The notes beneath the pieces are model-generated. The model searched no databases. It saw only the letters and a program-made list of their open reading frames with translations, and was not told the origin of the DNA. The position numbers were made by a program, and so were the translations under genes. Positions 10,086 to 20,600 of a DNA stretch of 64,000 nucleotides are shown here, piece by piece. Source of the stretch: Pedobacter polaris (lineage in GTDB: Bacteria; Bacteroidota; Bacteroidia; Sphingobacteriales; Sphingobacteriaceae); the NCBI RefSeq assembly GCF_005116505.1, contig NZ_SWBR01000001.1:868001-932000 (forward strand), read 5' to 3'. How positions within the stretch are numbered: the stretch's first letter is position 1; each line of letters opens with the position of its first letter.

Positions 10086-10832
10086 ATGAAATTAACTAGG
10101 AGGAAAATGATAAATGGGAGTGCTGCTTTGCTTGGACTTACGTTAGCGAATAAACTTTCGCCTTCTTATAGTCATACTTTCTTTGTCAAGCAGGATCAAA
10201 CAACGGTTAACATTGTTAATGCAGGTGTTGGTGGCAATAACACGGCTGATCTTTTAGCTCGAATTGAGCAAGATTGCTTGCACTACAAACCTAAGTTAAC
10301 GATACTTATGGTGGGTACGAATGACATGAATAGTGTGAAATACATTCCTTTGGCTACATATGAGCAGAATCTAATTTCAATTGTTCGGAAAATAAAAGCA
10401 ATTGGGAGCAAACTCTTAATCATGAGTATATTACCTATTTACGAACCTTATTTACTCACCAGGCATCCCGCAAAGTTTTATGAACCCGAAGGTGTTCAGG
10501 GGAGGAGAAAGCAGGTAAATGAAGTTATCCAGAAAATTGCCGATCAACATAAGCTTCATTTCTTAGATTTAGGACATCGTTTCGAAGTTATTGGAAAAAT
10601 AGATTTAGACCGTGATTCACTCCTCCAAAACGAAGCCAATTCTAATAAAAAAGACGGCATACACCCAACCGCAAATGGCTATCGGTTTATTGCCCTATCA
10701 GTATATGATTATCTTGTATCAGCAAAACTACCCAAAAATCAAATCGTTTGCTTTGGAGATAGCATTACCAAGGGCGATGGAAGTATAGATCGAGATAGTT
10801 ATCCTGCTTATTTAAAAAAACTAATCGCTTAA
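10086..10832 (+). CDS. SGNH/GDSL-family esterase with circularly permuted motif order
   Basis: Predicted exported carbohydrate esterase that would deacetylate pectic oligosaccharides. The N-terminus (KLTRRKMINGSAALLGLTLA) looks like a Tat-type signal. Block II (NAGVGGNN, 45-52), block III (GTND, 77-80) and block V (DGIHP, 190-194, His193) are in normal order. Block I, which normally opens the domain, is instead at the extreme C-terminus: IVCFGDSITKGDG with Ser226, followed by SYPAYLKKLIA. No GDS motif exists in the first 44 residues, so all catalytic residues are present but the chain is rotated. The stop overlaps the next ATG by 1 bp, so the tail is not a broken second domain. Confidence 0.85.
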   Translation: MKLTRRKMINGSAALLGLTLANKLSPSYSHTFFVKQDQTTVNIVNAGVGGNNTADLLARIEQDCLHYKPKLTILMVGTNDMNSVKYIPLATYEQNLISIVRKIKAIGSKLLIMSILPIYEPYLLTRHPAKFYEPEGVQGRRKQVNEVIQKIADQHKLHFLDLGHRFEVIGKIDLDRDSLLQNEANSNKKDGIHPTANGYRFIALSVYDYLVSAKLPKNQIVCFGDSITKGDGSIDRDSYPAYLKKLIA

Positions 10833-12502
10833 TGATGAAGAAACAACTGACCGCCATTTTCATTTCTTTGCTGTTTTTTCAGCTCTCTATTTCCGCAGTT
10901 GAGCCAATGAAACCGCAAGAATTTAAAGCCGATATCATCATCTATGGAGGTACCTCAGCAGCAATTACAGCTGCTGTTCAAGCCACTCGAATGAAAAAAA
11001 CAGTAATCATCGTTTCCCCAGATCGCCATTTGGGTGGATTATCAGCTTCTGGCCTAGGCTTTACAGATACCGGCAATAAAGGGGTAATTGGAGGTTTAGC
11101 CAGAGAATTTTACCATCGTGTTTATCTTCATTATCAAGATAAACAATCATGGCCTTGGCAGCAGCAAACTGAATATGGCAATAAAGGTCAGGGAACCCCT
11201 GCAATTGATGGTACAGACCGAACGATGTGGATTTTTGAACCGCATGTTGCAGAACAGATTATGGAAGATTTTGTGAAGGAAAATACGCTCAAAATCTATC
11301 GGGATGAGCTATTAAATAGGGAAAGTGGTGTGCTAATGAAAAATGGAAATATCTTGGCTATCACTACTTTAAGCGGGAAGAAATTTATTGGAAAAGTTTT
11401 TATTGATACCACTTACGAAGGTGATTTGATGGCTGCTGCAAAAGTAAGCTATCATGTAGGCCGAGAAGCCAATACCACCTATGGAGAAAACTGGAATGGT
11501 GTACAAACACTGGTTTTTCAGCACCAACATCATTTTGCTACAAAAATAGATCCCTATAAAATTCCTGGTGACAAAAAGAGCGGTCTTCTTGCTGGAATTT
11601 CAAATGAAACACCGAGTCCAAATGGAACTGCAGATGATAAACTTCAGGCCTATTGCTTTAGAATGTGTTTAACCAATGTGCCAGAAAACAGAGTGGCTTT
11701 TCCGAAACCAGATCGATATAATCTTTTGGATTATGAATTGCTGGTTCGTGTTTTCAATAGCGGATGGAAAGCACTTTTTAATAAATATGACCCACTGCCA
11801 AATCGTAAAACGGATACAAATAACCATGGTCCATTTAGTACGGATTATATTGGGATGAATTACGATTATCCAGAAGCCTCTTACCAAAGGAGAAAAGAGA
11901 TTATCGCAGCCCACGAAAATTATCAAAAAGGATTGATGTATTTCATGGCAACTGATCCTCGTATTCCAAAAGATTTGCAGCAGCAACTCAATACCTGGGG
12001 CTTAGCGAAAGACGAATTTAAAGACAATGGCAATTGGCCACACCAAATTTATGTACGAGAAGCTAGGCGGATGATTGGAGCTTTTGTGATGAGCGAAAAT
12101 GAAGTGCTTGGTAAAAAGGAAGTCCCTAAACCGATTGGAATGGGTTCTTACTCCCTTGATTCGCATCATACACAACGCTATGTTACCCCCGAGGGTTACG
12201 TACAAAACGAAGGAGATATTGGCGTAAAAGCACCCAAACCTTATGGAATTTCTTACAATGCTATTGTGCCGAAAATTACGGAATGTAAAAATCTTTTGGT
12301 GCCAATTTGCATTTCCTCTTCTCATATTGCTTATGGTTCGGTGAGAATGGAACCAGTGTTTATGATATTGGGAGAATCAGCCGCTACAGCCGCCTCATTA
12401 GCTATTGATAACAGAACGGCCGTACAAGAAGTTAATTACAATCAGTTAAAAACTTTGTTACTGAAACAAAAACAAACTTTAAATTGGAATGGAAAACCTT
12501 AA
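10832..12502 (+). CDS. FAD-dependent oxidoreductase, FAD_oxidored family, secreted
   Basis: Signal peptide (about residues 1-21), then a Rossmann dinucleotide-binding start ADIIIYGGTSAAITAAVQA followed by the acidic/basic stretch IIVSPDRHLGGLSASGLGFT. This pattern is that of the FAD_oxidored (PF12831) proteins common in Bacteroidota glycan loci. A C-terminal segment IVPKITECKNLLVPICISSS and the closing SAATAASLAIDN match the family's FAD-domain end. Length (556 aa) is usual. The exact reaction on the glycan is unknown. Translation is coupled to the upstream esterase (TAATGATG, either ATG possible). A 134-bp gap with no recognised signal separates it from the GH97 gene. Confidence 0.8.
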   Translation: MMKKQLTAIFISLLFFQLSISAVEPMKPQEFKADIIIYGGTSAAITAAVQATRMKKTVIIVSPDRHLGGLSASGLGFTDTGNKGVIGGLAREFYHRVYLHYQDKQSWPWQQQTEYGNKGQGTPAIDGTDRTMWIFEPHVAEQIMEDFVKENTLKIYRDELLNRESGVLMKNGNILAITTLSGKKFIGKVFIDTTYEGDLMAAAKVSYHVGREANTTYGENWNGVQTLVFQHQHHFATKIDPYKIPGDKKSGLLAGISNETPSPNGTADDKLQAYCFRMCLTNVPENRVAFPKPDRYNLLDYELLVRVFNSGWKALFNKYDPLPNRKTDTNNHGPFSTDYIGMNYDYPEASYQRRKEIIAAHENYQKGLMYFMATDPRIPKDLQQQLNTWGLAKDEFKDNGNWPHQIYVREARRMIGAFVMSENEVLGKKEVPKPIGMGSYSLDSHHTQRYVTPEGYVQNEGDIGVKAPKPYGISYNAIVPKITECKNLLVPICISSSHIAYGSVRMEPVFMILGESAATAASLAIDNRTAVQEVNYNQLKTLLLKQKQTLNWNGKP

Positions 12503-12636
12503 AAAAAGATCAAGATTGGAGCAACACTGTTTTTGGAGAATTCTTATGGAAAACCTTTAATGAAAAGCCTCACTCATTGTAATTGAATAAATATGAACAC
12601 CATTAGCCTCCAACACAAGGCACTATAAATAAACAA

Positions 12637-14595
12637 ATGAACCTACAATTAATGAATACCAAGAAAATTACCTTACTATTTGTTGTGCTGATTTGCGGAA
12701 TCTCTGCACGGGCGCAAAAGAAATATACTTTAACCTCACCAGATCAAAGCATTAGTGCCACAATTAATGTGGCTGATAGCATTTACTATGAAATTTCACA
12801 AAGTGTAAAATCATTAGTCACCAACTCTGTCGTCTCTTTTAAAACAGACCAACAAGCTGCGGGATGGAAAGTGAGCAAAGCCACACCGAGCAAAAGTAAT
12901 CAAACTTTAACTCCAGTAGTATGGCAAAAAAGCAAGCAAGTTGAAGACAACTACAGTCAGCTTCGCCTAGATTTTGCAAACGGATTAGCTTTAGAATGGC
13001 GAGCCTACAACAATGGCTTAGCTTGGCGGTGGATTAATAAAAGCACCAGGCCTTATCAGGTATTAGAAGAGAAGGCAAGTATCAATTTTCCAAATGCCAC
13101 AAAATCTTGGTATCCAGAAGAGGAAAGTTTCTTTTCACACAATGAAAGAGTTTACAAGAAATATACGGTGAGTGACATCACCGCTAAAAAAATGGCAAGT
13201 TTACCCGTATTGTTTGATGTTGCACAAACCAAAGTGCTCCTTACAGAATCTAATCTCTTTAACTACGCAGGCATGTGGGTTACTGGAAATGGCAAAGGCG
13301 GAGTTCAAGCGGTTTTCCCGCATTATCCAAAAGTTAAAAAAGTAACCAGTGACCGCGATGAGCAAGTGAAGGAACGAGAATCCTTTATTGCGAAAATTGA
13401 AGGGAAACAAGACTTCCCTTGGCGCATTTTAATGATTGCCAAAACCGATGCCGATTTATTAACAAATCAATTGCCCTACATTTTAGGGAGACCAGCAACG
13501 GGTGATTTTAGCTGGGTAAAAGCAGGTAAAGTACAATGGGATTGGTGGCACTACAATAATATTTATGGGGTAGACTTTAGAGCAGGAATTAACAACGACA
13601 CCTATAAATACTACATTGATTTTGCAGCGAAATATGGCATTGAGTATGTGTTGCTTGATGAAGGTTGGTGCGATACCAGAGATTTAATGAAACAGGCTAA
13701 GGATATTAATGTAGAAGAATTGGCTAACTATGCGAAAAGTAAAAAGGTAGACCTTATTCTGTGGGCCAGCTGGTTAGTATTGGATAAACAATTGGATGAA
13801 GCATTGGATATTTTCCAGAAGTGGGGCATTAAAGGGATTAAAGTAGATTTTATGCAGCGCGATGATCAAGATATGGTTAATTATTATGAGAAGATCTCTA
13901 TTGCCACCGCGAAAAGAAAGCTTTTAGTTGATTTCCACGGTGCCTACAAACCAACAGGTTGGAGTAGAACTTACCCCAATGTGATGACCTCCGAAGGAGT
14001 GCTAGGAAATGAAATTAGCAAGTTTGCGGGCTCGATTAATCCAGAACATACGGCTACTTTGCCATTTATTAGAATGGCTGCAGGACCAATGGACTTTACT
14101 CCTGGTGGCATGCTTAACGTGCAGAAAAATGCCTTTGCAGATATTCCTTCAGAGCCCATGACTTTAGGGACGCGTTGTAACCAAATGGCAATGTATGTGG
14201 TATATGAAAGTCCACTGCAAATGTTGTGCGACATGCCCTCTCATTATTTACGCGAACCTGAATGCATGCAGTTCATTGCAGCCGTTCCTGCAGTTTGGCA
14301 ACAAAGTATTCCTTTAGCGGCTTCAGTTGGCGAATATGTGGCCATTGCTCGTCAAGGGGTAGACCAAAACTGGTACATCGGAGCTATGACCAATTGGACG
14401 GCTAGAGAAATGACGATTGATTTTTCGTTCTTAGGGGAGGGGGACTATACAGTAAAGGTATGGAAAGATGGAATTAACGCAGATCGTAATGCTAAAGATT
14501 TTAAAATGGAAACCATTAAGGTAACCAAAAATACCAAGTTAAATATTAAGCTTACCACAGGTGGGGGTTGGGTTGGAATTGTTTCAAAAGTTTAG
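12637..14595 (+). CDS. GH97 family glycosidase, probably retaining type
   Basis: Exported alpha-glycosidase with signal MNTKKITLLFVVLICGISARAQ. The second ATG at 12652 would fit the signal best, and 12637 adds five residues. It has the GH97 layout: N-terminal beta-sandwich, (beta/alpha)8 barrel with YGIEYVLLDEGWCDTRD and GIKVDFMQRDDQ, and a small C-terminal beta domain. Asp404 in KVDFMQ and Glu453 in TSEGVLGNE are spaced like the nucleophile and acid/base of retaining GH97 alpha-galactosidases, rather than the SusB inverting type. Alpha-galactoside or beta-L-arabinopyranoside would be reasonable substrates (inference). Length (652 aa) is normal. It ends the glycan operon. Confidence 0.88.
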   Translation: MNLQLMNTKKITLLFVVLICGISARAQKKYTLTSPDQSISATINVADSIYYEISQSVKSLVTNSVVSFKTDQQAAGWKVSKATPSKSNQTLTPVVWQKSKQVEDNYSQLRLDFANGLALEWRAYNNGLAWRWINKSTRPYQVLEEKASINFPNATKSWYPEEESFFSHNERVYKKYTVSDITAKKMASLPVLFDVAQTKVLLTESNLFNYAGMWVTGNGKGGVQAVFPHYPKVKKVTSDRDEQVKERESFIAKIEGKQDFPWRILMIAKTDADLLTNQLPYILGRPATGDFSWVKAGKVQWDWWHYNNIYGVDFRAGINNDTYKYYIDFAAKYGIEYVLLDEGWCDTRDLMKQAKDINVEELANYAKSKKVDLILWASWLVLDKQLDEALDIFQKWGIKGIKVDFMQRDDQDMVNYYEKISIATAKRKLLVDFHGAYKPTGWSRTYPNVMTSEGVLGNEISKFAGSINPEHTATLPFIRMAAGPMDFTPGGMLNVQKNAFADIPSEPMTLGTRCNQMAMYVVYESPLQMLCDMPSHYLREPECMQFIAAVPAVWQQSIPLAASVGEYVAIARQGVDQNWYIGAMTNWTAREMTIDFSFLGEGDYTVKVWKDGINADRNAKDFKMETIKVTKNTKLNIKLTTGGGWVGIVSKV

Positions 14596-14987
14596 GTTAC
14601 ACCCGCCATTTTGGAACAAGAAAAAGACGGACAAGGCTTGCTGGTAAGCATTTGAAAAAATTGCTAATAGATCAAGCGGTTGTTAGAAATTTATACCAGG
14701 TTGGCTGTAATAAATGTTGGGAAATCGCAAAAATAGACTGTCTTAGCTAGTACAGAAATCATTTTTCCTGGTTTTTTAATGATATGGTGAGAGCACCTAC
14801 CATTCGAAGAAATTCTGAGTAAATAGTAAGGTCCAATAAATCATCCAATTCTGTATGCCCAAATATGGTCATCCTGAACCAGTTTGTGCTGAGCGAAGTT
14901 GATATATGTATGATACTTTAGCCAAAATTACTAATTTAGCTCTTGTGGCTTTCAGGTATTCTGCTTAGCGCTACTAACAAAAGAGAA
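14596..14987. other. Gene-free gap with a degenerate interspersed repeat
   Basis: This 392-bp stretch contains no convincing gene. At about 14868-14897 there is a diverged copy of the GTCATCCTGAGC...GTCGAAG repeat (here GGTCATCCTGAACCAG then TGCTGAGCGAAG). I see no clear terminator hairpin after the GH97 gene. The promoter of the following muramidase gene is not obvious. Confidence 0.4.
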
Positions 14988-16238
14988 ATGATAACCCTGC
15001 TAAAAATGATGAGATTTACTGCTATATTTTTTTTAACAATCCTGGCGATCAGCAACATTAATTGTACCGCACAAATGGCATCGTCAAAGCAAAGCACATC
15101 TAATAAGGGGAGAATTATTACGGGTGCCGACCAGACAGAAAAATATTTGTCTTACCTAAAAGGAAAACGAATTGGCTTGGTTGCCAATCAGAGCTCCCTT
15201 ATTGGCAAGAAAAGCAGTGTAGACAGTTTGGTGAGCCTTGGAATTAATATTGTAAAAGTGTTCGGGCCTGAGCATGGTTTTAGGGGCAATGCCAGTAATG
15301 GAGCTGTGGTAAGCGATGAGAAAGATCTTAAAACTGGCATTCCAATTATCTCCTTATATGGCAAAAACGAGAAACCAACAAAAGCACAACTAGCAGACAT
15401 CGACCTAATGGTTTTTGATATTCAGGATGTAGGCTGCCGCTACTATACCAATATCAATACGCTAGAGTATGTGATGGAAGCATGCGCAGAAAACAACAAA
15501 GAACTGCTTATTCTTGATAGGCCTAATCCCAATGCTTATGTAGTAGATGGACCTGTAATGACTGATGATAAATTTAAATCGGTCATCGGGATACATTATA
15601 CCCCTATGACGCATGGTATGACCATAGGAGAATTTGCACAATACCTTAACGGCGAAGGATACCTAAAAGAGCAATGCAAATTAAAGATTATAAAAGTGGC
15701 CAATTACGATCATAACATGCCTTACGAACTGCCGATAAATCCATCGCCGAATTTAAATACCCAACAAGCGGTGATGCTTTTTCCGAGTTTATGTATGTTC
15801 GAGGGAACAGCTATTAATGAAGGCAGGGGAACTTATATGCCATTTACTATTTTGGGAGCACCTGCATTAAAAGGCAAGTATTCATTTTCATATAAACCGG
15901 TAGGTATTCCCGGAATGAGCGAGCGACCTAACCACAAAGACTCTGTTTGTTATGGTCTCGACCTTCGCAACTATGATATCAGCAATTTACGCAAGAGCCG
16001 TCAGCTCAATCTAAAATGGTTAATCGAACTCTATAAGGCATATCCTGATAAAGCACATTTCTTTGGGCAGGAAAGAGCCAATACAGGCGTATCTCCATTT
16101 GACTTGCGTATAGGTACAGATCAATTGAGAAAGCAGATTATAGCCGGTGTATCTGAAGCAGAAATCAGAAAAAGCTGGGAACCTGGATTATCAAAGTTTA
16201 AGGCTATACGCACAAAATATCTTTTATATCCAGATTAA
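14988..16238 (+). CDS. NamZ-like exo-beta-N-acetylmuramidase (DUF1343, GH171)
   Basis: Predicted periplasmic enzyme that releases N-acetylmuramic acid from the non-reducing end of cell-wall fragments, as NamZ of Bacillus and Tannerella does. The ATG at 14988 follows AAAGAG and gives a signal ending NCTAQ (417 aa). A start at 15006 is also possible, while 14943 would precede the signal with unrelated sequence. Family motifs are GKRIGLVANQSSLIG, VFGPEHGFRG (91-100, Glu95/His96), VFDIQDVGCRYYTNINT, LDRPNP and NEGRGTYMPF. It lies 392 bp after the glycan operon and is probably its own unit, linked to wall recycling rather than to pectin. Confidence 0.88.
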   Translation: MITLLKMMRFTAIFFLTILAISNINCTAQMASSKQSTSNKGRIITGADQTEKYLSYLKGKRIGLVANQSSLIGKKSSVDSLVSLGINIVKVFGPEHGFRGNASNGAVVSDEKDLKTGIPIISLYGKNEKPTKAQLADIDLMVFDIQDVGCRYYTNINTLEYVMEACAENNKELLILDRPNPNAYVVDGPVMTDDKFKSVIGIHYTPMTHGMTIGEFAQYLNGEGYLKEQCKLKIIKVANYDHNMPYELPINPSPNLNTQQAVMLFPSLCMFEGTAINEGRGTYMPFTILGAPALKGKYSFSYKPVGIPGMSERPNHKDSVCYGLDLRNYDISNLRKSRQLNLKWLIELYKAYPDKAHFFGQERANTGVSPFDLRIGTDQLRKQIIAGVSEAEIRKSWEPGLSKFKAIRTKYLLYPD

Positions 16239-16304
16239 TTAAATTGGTGCTCACTTTGGTTTGTGTTGCCATCTGGCCACTCGCTAATTATATGAATAAT
16301 CAGA

Positions 16305-16448
16305 CATGTATGTCCCCCTCTGGAGGGGGTAGGGGGAGGACTAGAAGGCGAATAATCTTTTCAGTGTGGCTGAGTTTATCACCAAACCACTACGTAGTTA
16401 ATAATCTACTTTCAATGATACGGTGATAACACCGACCATAAGAGAATG
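16305..16448 (+). repeat. Composite intergenic repeat, copy 1 (A + C parts)
   Basis: Part A is TGTCCCCCTCTGGAGGGGG followed by TAGGGGGAGGA, with a CCCCCTC/GAGGGGG inverted repeat. Part C follows: TTTATCACCAAACCACT on the left and TACGGTGATAACACCGACC on the right, which are approximate inverted copies of each other, about 55 bp apart. The same order recurs at least eight times between 24.9 and 34 kb. Together with flanking sequence this copy fills the 344-bp gap between the muramidase and the small membrane protein. Confidence 0.75.
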
Positions 16449-16582
16449 AGTTCAATTATTGCGCCTCAATTAAACTATTTACTGATATTTTTACCATATT
16501 TAACCAGCGTTTTAATAGCTGGTAAATTGCCAAATTTTTACCGGTTCTTAATTTATCAGTATACAGCGAACACTAATATGAT

Positions 16583-16840
16583 ATGGAAATGATAATGTCG
16601 ATTATAGGATGGTCTGGAGTAGTTTTTTGTACGCTTGGATATCTTTTATTGAGCATGAGAAAAATCCGTGCAAATTCTTTTGCTTTCCAGGCGCTCAACA
16701 TAGTGGGCGGTTTGTGCCTGGCATTAACTGCACTAGATACGCATGATCTTCCTAATGCCGCCGCAAATGTACTATGGATGTCGATTGGCTTATACGCCCT
16801 GAGCAGGCAATTTAGCAAGCGGCAGAAGAAACAACCTTAA
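16583..16840 (+). CDS. Small membrane protein, CBU_0592-like
   Basis: An 85-aa protein with two or three hydrophobic segments: IIGWSGVVFCTLGYLLLS, FQALNIVGGLCLALTAL and AAANVLWMSIGLYALS, ending in a basic tail (KRQKKQP). The pattern matches a widespread family of tiny permease-like proteins of unknown role. The internal Met at position 5 could also be the start. Its last 29 bp overlap convergently with the 3' end of the TetR-family gene. Function is unknown. Confidence 0.6.
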   Translation: MEMIMSIIGWSGVVFCTLGYLLLSMRKIRANSFAFQALNIVGGLCLALTALDTHDLPNAAANVLWMSIGLYALSRQFSKRQKKQP

Positions 16841-17435
16841 CAGGCGGAATTGAAAGTGCTTCATAGGCTTTTTGTTTATAATAGTCTAAGCGTTCAGAAT
16901 AGGCCGTCTTATCACTTTCCATAGAAAGATAGAAGTACGCTCCATCTACCAATACAAAAATATAATCGGCCATTACCTGAGGGCTTTTTACATCTGTAAC
17001 TCCTTGCTTATTGCATTGTTCAATCATCGTAGCAAGACCATTACGCAGTGCGTCCAAAATGAGCTTATATTTGAGCTTTATCTTTTTTTCCCTAAAAGCA
17101 AGGGCATAAAAAGTATAAAAAAGTCCATCATCAAAAAGGAGATTCCACTTTTTCGAAAACAACATTTCAATTGTTCCCTGCAAGTCCTCCAATGTGGCTT
17201 CACCCTTATGTTTAATTGTATATATCAATAGGTATCTATCTAAAATATGGTCAATTAACTCATAGGTCAGTCCCTCTTTAGTTGCAAAATAATGTATAAT
17301 TAGGCTAGGATTAATATCCATTACTTTAGCAATCTTGGCTATAGAGGTATTTTCGTAGCCCTCTTTTTTGGCAACTTGATAAAACACCTTGATAATTTCT
17401 TGTCTTCTCGCCTCTTTTAGGCTTTTACGTCCCAT
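16812..17435 (-). CDS. TetR/AcrR-family transcriptional regulator
   Basis: A 207-aa protein with an N-terminal helix-turn-helix of TetR type: REIIKVFYQVAKKEGYENTS, then IAKIAKVMDINPSLIIHYFATKEGL (about residues 12-57). The C-terminal ligand-binding helices are diverged, so the inducer cannot be guessed. It is divergent from the susC gene at 17625, and the gap holds a TGAACGTTCA palindrome, so it may repress itself and possibly the phosphatase-containing SusCD operon (inference). TetR regulators are uncommon controllers of SusCD operons, so simple adjacency is the alternative. Confidence 0.9.
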   Translation of the reverse strand: MGRKSLKEARRQEIIKVFYQVAKKEGYENTSIAKIAKVMDINPSLIIHYFATKEGLTYELIDHILDRYLLIYTIKHKGEATLEDLQGTIEMLFSKKWNLLFDDGLFYTFYALAFREKKIKLKYKLILDALRNGLATMIEQCNKQGVTDVKSPQVMADYIFVLVDGAYFYLSMESDKTAYSERLDYYKQKAYEALSIPPVKVVSSAAC

Positions 17436-17503
17436 TGTATTACTGGTTTAATAAGGCAAACTAAACAAAGCAAGTGTATTTCGCAAATTATTTTTATTAA
17501 TAG

Positions 17504-17524
17504 ATTGAATGAACGTTCAATTAA
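17504..17524. promoter_or_regulatory. Candidate TetR-type operator
   Basis: ATTGAATGAACGTTCAATTAA contains the perfect palindrome TGAACGTTCA (17510-17519) with partly symmetrical flanks. It lies 69-88 bp upstream of the TetR start codon and about 100 bp upstream of the divergent susC start, in an otherwise AT-rich gap. TetR-family sites often have GAAC/GTTC half-sites. Assignment is by position and symmetry only. Confidence 0.5.
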
Positions 17525-17624
17525 TAAAATAATCTGGTCTTAACTTGCTCTTAATATGATATATCCATTTTTGTGCCGCTGAAACAACTAAAATTCCAAA
17601 TCAGACAACTAATTATCAAGCAAA

Positions 17625-20600
17625 ATGAAAAAAAAGCTACTATGGGTATTCACACTATTGACCATGTCCACAACTGTTTTTGCGCAGGGGATCGCCATTA
17701 AGGGTGTCGTCTCTGATGCGAAGACCGGGGAGACAATTCCTGCGGTAAATATCACAGTTAAAGGAACAAGCCAGCACATCGCTACCAACGGCAACGGTAT
17801 CTATTCGATTACGAATGCAAAGCCAGATGCGGTATTGATTTTTTCCTACATCGGTTACAAGCAACAGGAAATCTCTGTTGGAGGCAGGACCACAATTGAC
17901 GTTGCACTGCATGCAGATTATGCAGAACTTGACGAAGTTATGGTAGTCGGTTTCGGAACTAAGCGAAAAATTAACGTTGCCGGAGCAATCGATCAGATTT
18001 CGGGTAAGCAGCTCGAATCAAGGCCAGTTACAAATGTACTGCAGGGTTTACAAGGGATTAGTCCTGGATTGAATATCACTTATGCAGGCGGTGCTCCAGG
18101 AAGCTTACCCAATATCAACATCAGGGGTTATACTTCTATAAATGGTGGCTCTCCTTTAATCGTAATTGATAATATTCCTGCAACTAGTACTGATGACTTA
18201 TTGCGCTTAACCCCTTCCGATATCACTTCTTTCACCGTATTGCGTGATGCAGCATCTGCAGCAATTTATGGTGCTCGTGCGGCATTTGGTGTAATTTTGG
18301 TTACCACTAAACAGGGTATGGCAGGTAATAATGTAATCAGCTACAATACTTTCCAGTCATTCGCTAAACCAACCCTACTCCCTAAACCGGTAACAGACCC
18401 CTATATTTTTTCAAGGGTTTTAGAAACGTCTACCGATAATACACCTTGGGACTATGTAAATTATACGGATGAATATTACCGTTGGGCAAAAGAAAGATCT
18501 GATAATCCATCTATTGCCGATACCCGCCTTAACCCAACCGATCCCACCAAATGGGCATATATGGGTAGCAATGATTGGTATGACTATTTTTTCAATAACT
18601 CAAGTTTATCTAAGAGCCACACCCTTACCTTTTCTGGTGGTGCAACAGTAAATGAAAAACCGCTTACCTATTACCTTTCTGCAGATTATACAAAGGATAA
18701 TGGACTAAACAAACTTACAGCTGATTATTGGGATCGTTATGGACTAAGATCAAAGGTGGGCTTTTCTCCATTGTCATGGCTAAAGATCGATAACAACATC
18801 AATATATACCAAACTAAACGGGCACTTCCCAATGGAAATATTACCGACCTGTATTACCTGATGCCAACTGATGTGGCCAAAAACCCTGATGGTACTTGGG
18901 CAAATACTGCTGCAGGTAAATTAGCCGCTAAGCTTGTTGATGGCGGTAACAACCTCCAGAATATGTTCGGTTTTCATAACATTACCAGTGCTACGGCCTT
19001 GTTTTTAAAAGGCGACCTTCAAGTAAACGGAGATGCATCATTTAAGCGGGAACTCTGGAAAACACACAACGACAGCAAAAAATACAAAATCGGCTATGGC
19101 CCCAACGATATCCGTGAGGAAGGTGGGGACGGCTCTGTAACCGAAAACAATGGCTATCTATTTAATAACGCATTTAATGTATACGCTACTTATAAAAAGA
19201 CAATTGGCGACGATTTCTTTAGTGCAATGGTGGGTTTCAACAGTGAAGATTACAGTTATTCTACTGTAAATGCCAGTAAAAACATGTTGATTTCTTCTTC
19301 ATTGCCTTTCATGTCGCTTACAAGCGGTACAGCGGCTGCCAGTGCAGGCTACTCGGCCTATGCCACCAACAGTGTATTTTCAAGATTGAATTATACTTAC
19401 AAAAATAGGTACATTCTCGAAACGACTGGAAGATATGATGGTTCATCAAGATTCCCGGTAGAAAGACGTTGGGGCTTTTTTCCTTCTGCCTCTGTTGCAT
19501 GGATAGCAAGTGCTGAGGATTTCTTTAAACCACTATCACCAGCAGTATCTACATTTAAACTGCGTGCTTCTTATGGTGATCTTGGAAACCAGAATGTGGG
19601 CGATTTTGGTTATATCCAGTCTCTTGTACCCGGCACTTCAGGTTATTTAATTGGTGGTAATGGGCAAAACCAGGTAATTAATGGCGCCCCTGGGCTACCT
19701 GTCGATCCTCAAACTTATACCTGGGAAAGGGTATCAACCTTAAATATGGGTACTGATATCGGATTATTGAACGATAAACTTTCCTTTGCTTTTGATTACT
19801 ACATACGTGATACTAAAGGCATGTTGGGGCCACCACAGGATTTACCGAGCGTATTGGGAACGGGCGTTCCACGCCAAAACGCTGCCGACTTGCGCACCAA
19901 GGGATGGGAGCTTGCCATTACCTATAGAGACAGGTTTGAGCTGGCTTCGAAACCCTTCAGTTTTGATGCTAAAATATTCTTGGCCGATTCTAAAGCTAAA
20001 ATTACCAAATATAGAAATGACCAGAACCTATTTTCAAATCTTTACCGTGAAGGACAAGTTCTTGGAGAGATATGGGGGTTAGAGAATGATGGTGTTTTTC
20101 GCAGTAAAGCAGAAATTGCAGCACTAGACCAATCGGCAATTATTCCATGGGGTGCACTTTCAATTGTGGAGGGATGGCCAAAATATATGGATCTTGATGG
20201 CAACAAGAAAATAGAAAGAGGCTTAAGTGCCAATGATCCTAAGGATCTCAAAATTATTGGAAACAGTTCTGACCGTTATACCGTTGGCGCCAATTTAAAT
20301 ATGGATTGGGGAGGATTTGATCTTTCTGTATTTTTACAAGGCGTACTAAAAAGAGATTTTTATCCCCATCACTATCTTTTCTGGGGCCCATATCAACAAC
20401 CTTATGCTAATGTTTACCCTTGGAACCTTGATTATTATCGTGGTACGGCAGATTCGCCAACACAAAGGGAGAAACACTCGGCTTCCTATATCGCTGCGGG
20501 CCTTGCTGATGCCAACACCGACTCACAGTACCCTGTGCTTCAATCATGGCTTGCTGATGCCAACTACGGTGCGGGATTGGATATTCCCCAAACCAAATAC

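Noticed and set aside
10740..10832. C-terminal GDSIT segment of the esterase as the start of a second, truncated SGNH domain
   Set aside because: The protein lacks any other block I, the remaining motifs are complete once, and the following gene overlaps the stop codon in a normal operon junction.
14568..14750. 60-codon frame overlapping the GH97 stop
   Set aside because: It starts inside GH97 in another frame, has no ribosome-binding context and no protein-like composition.
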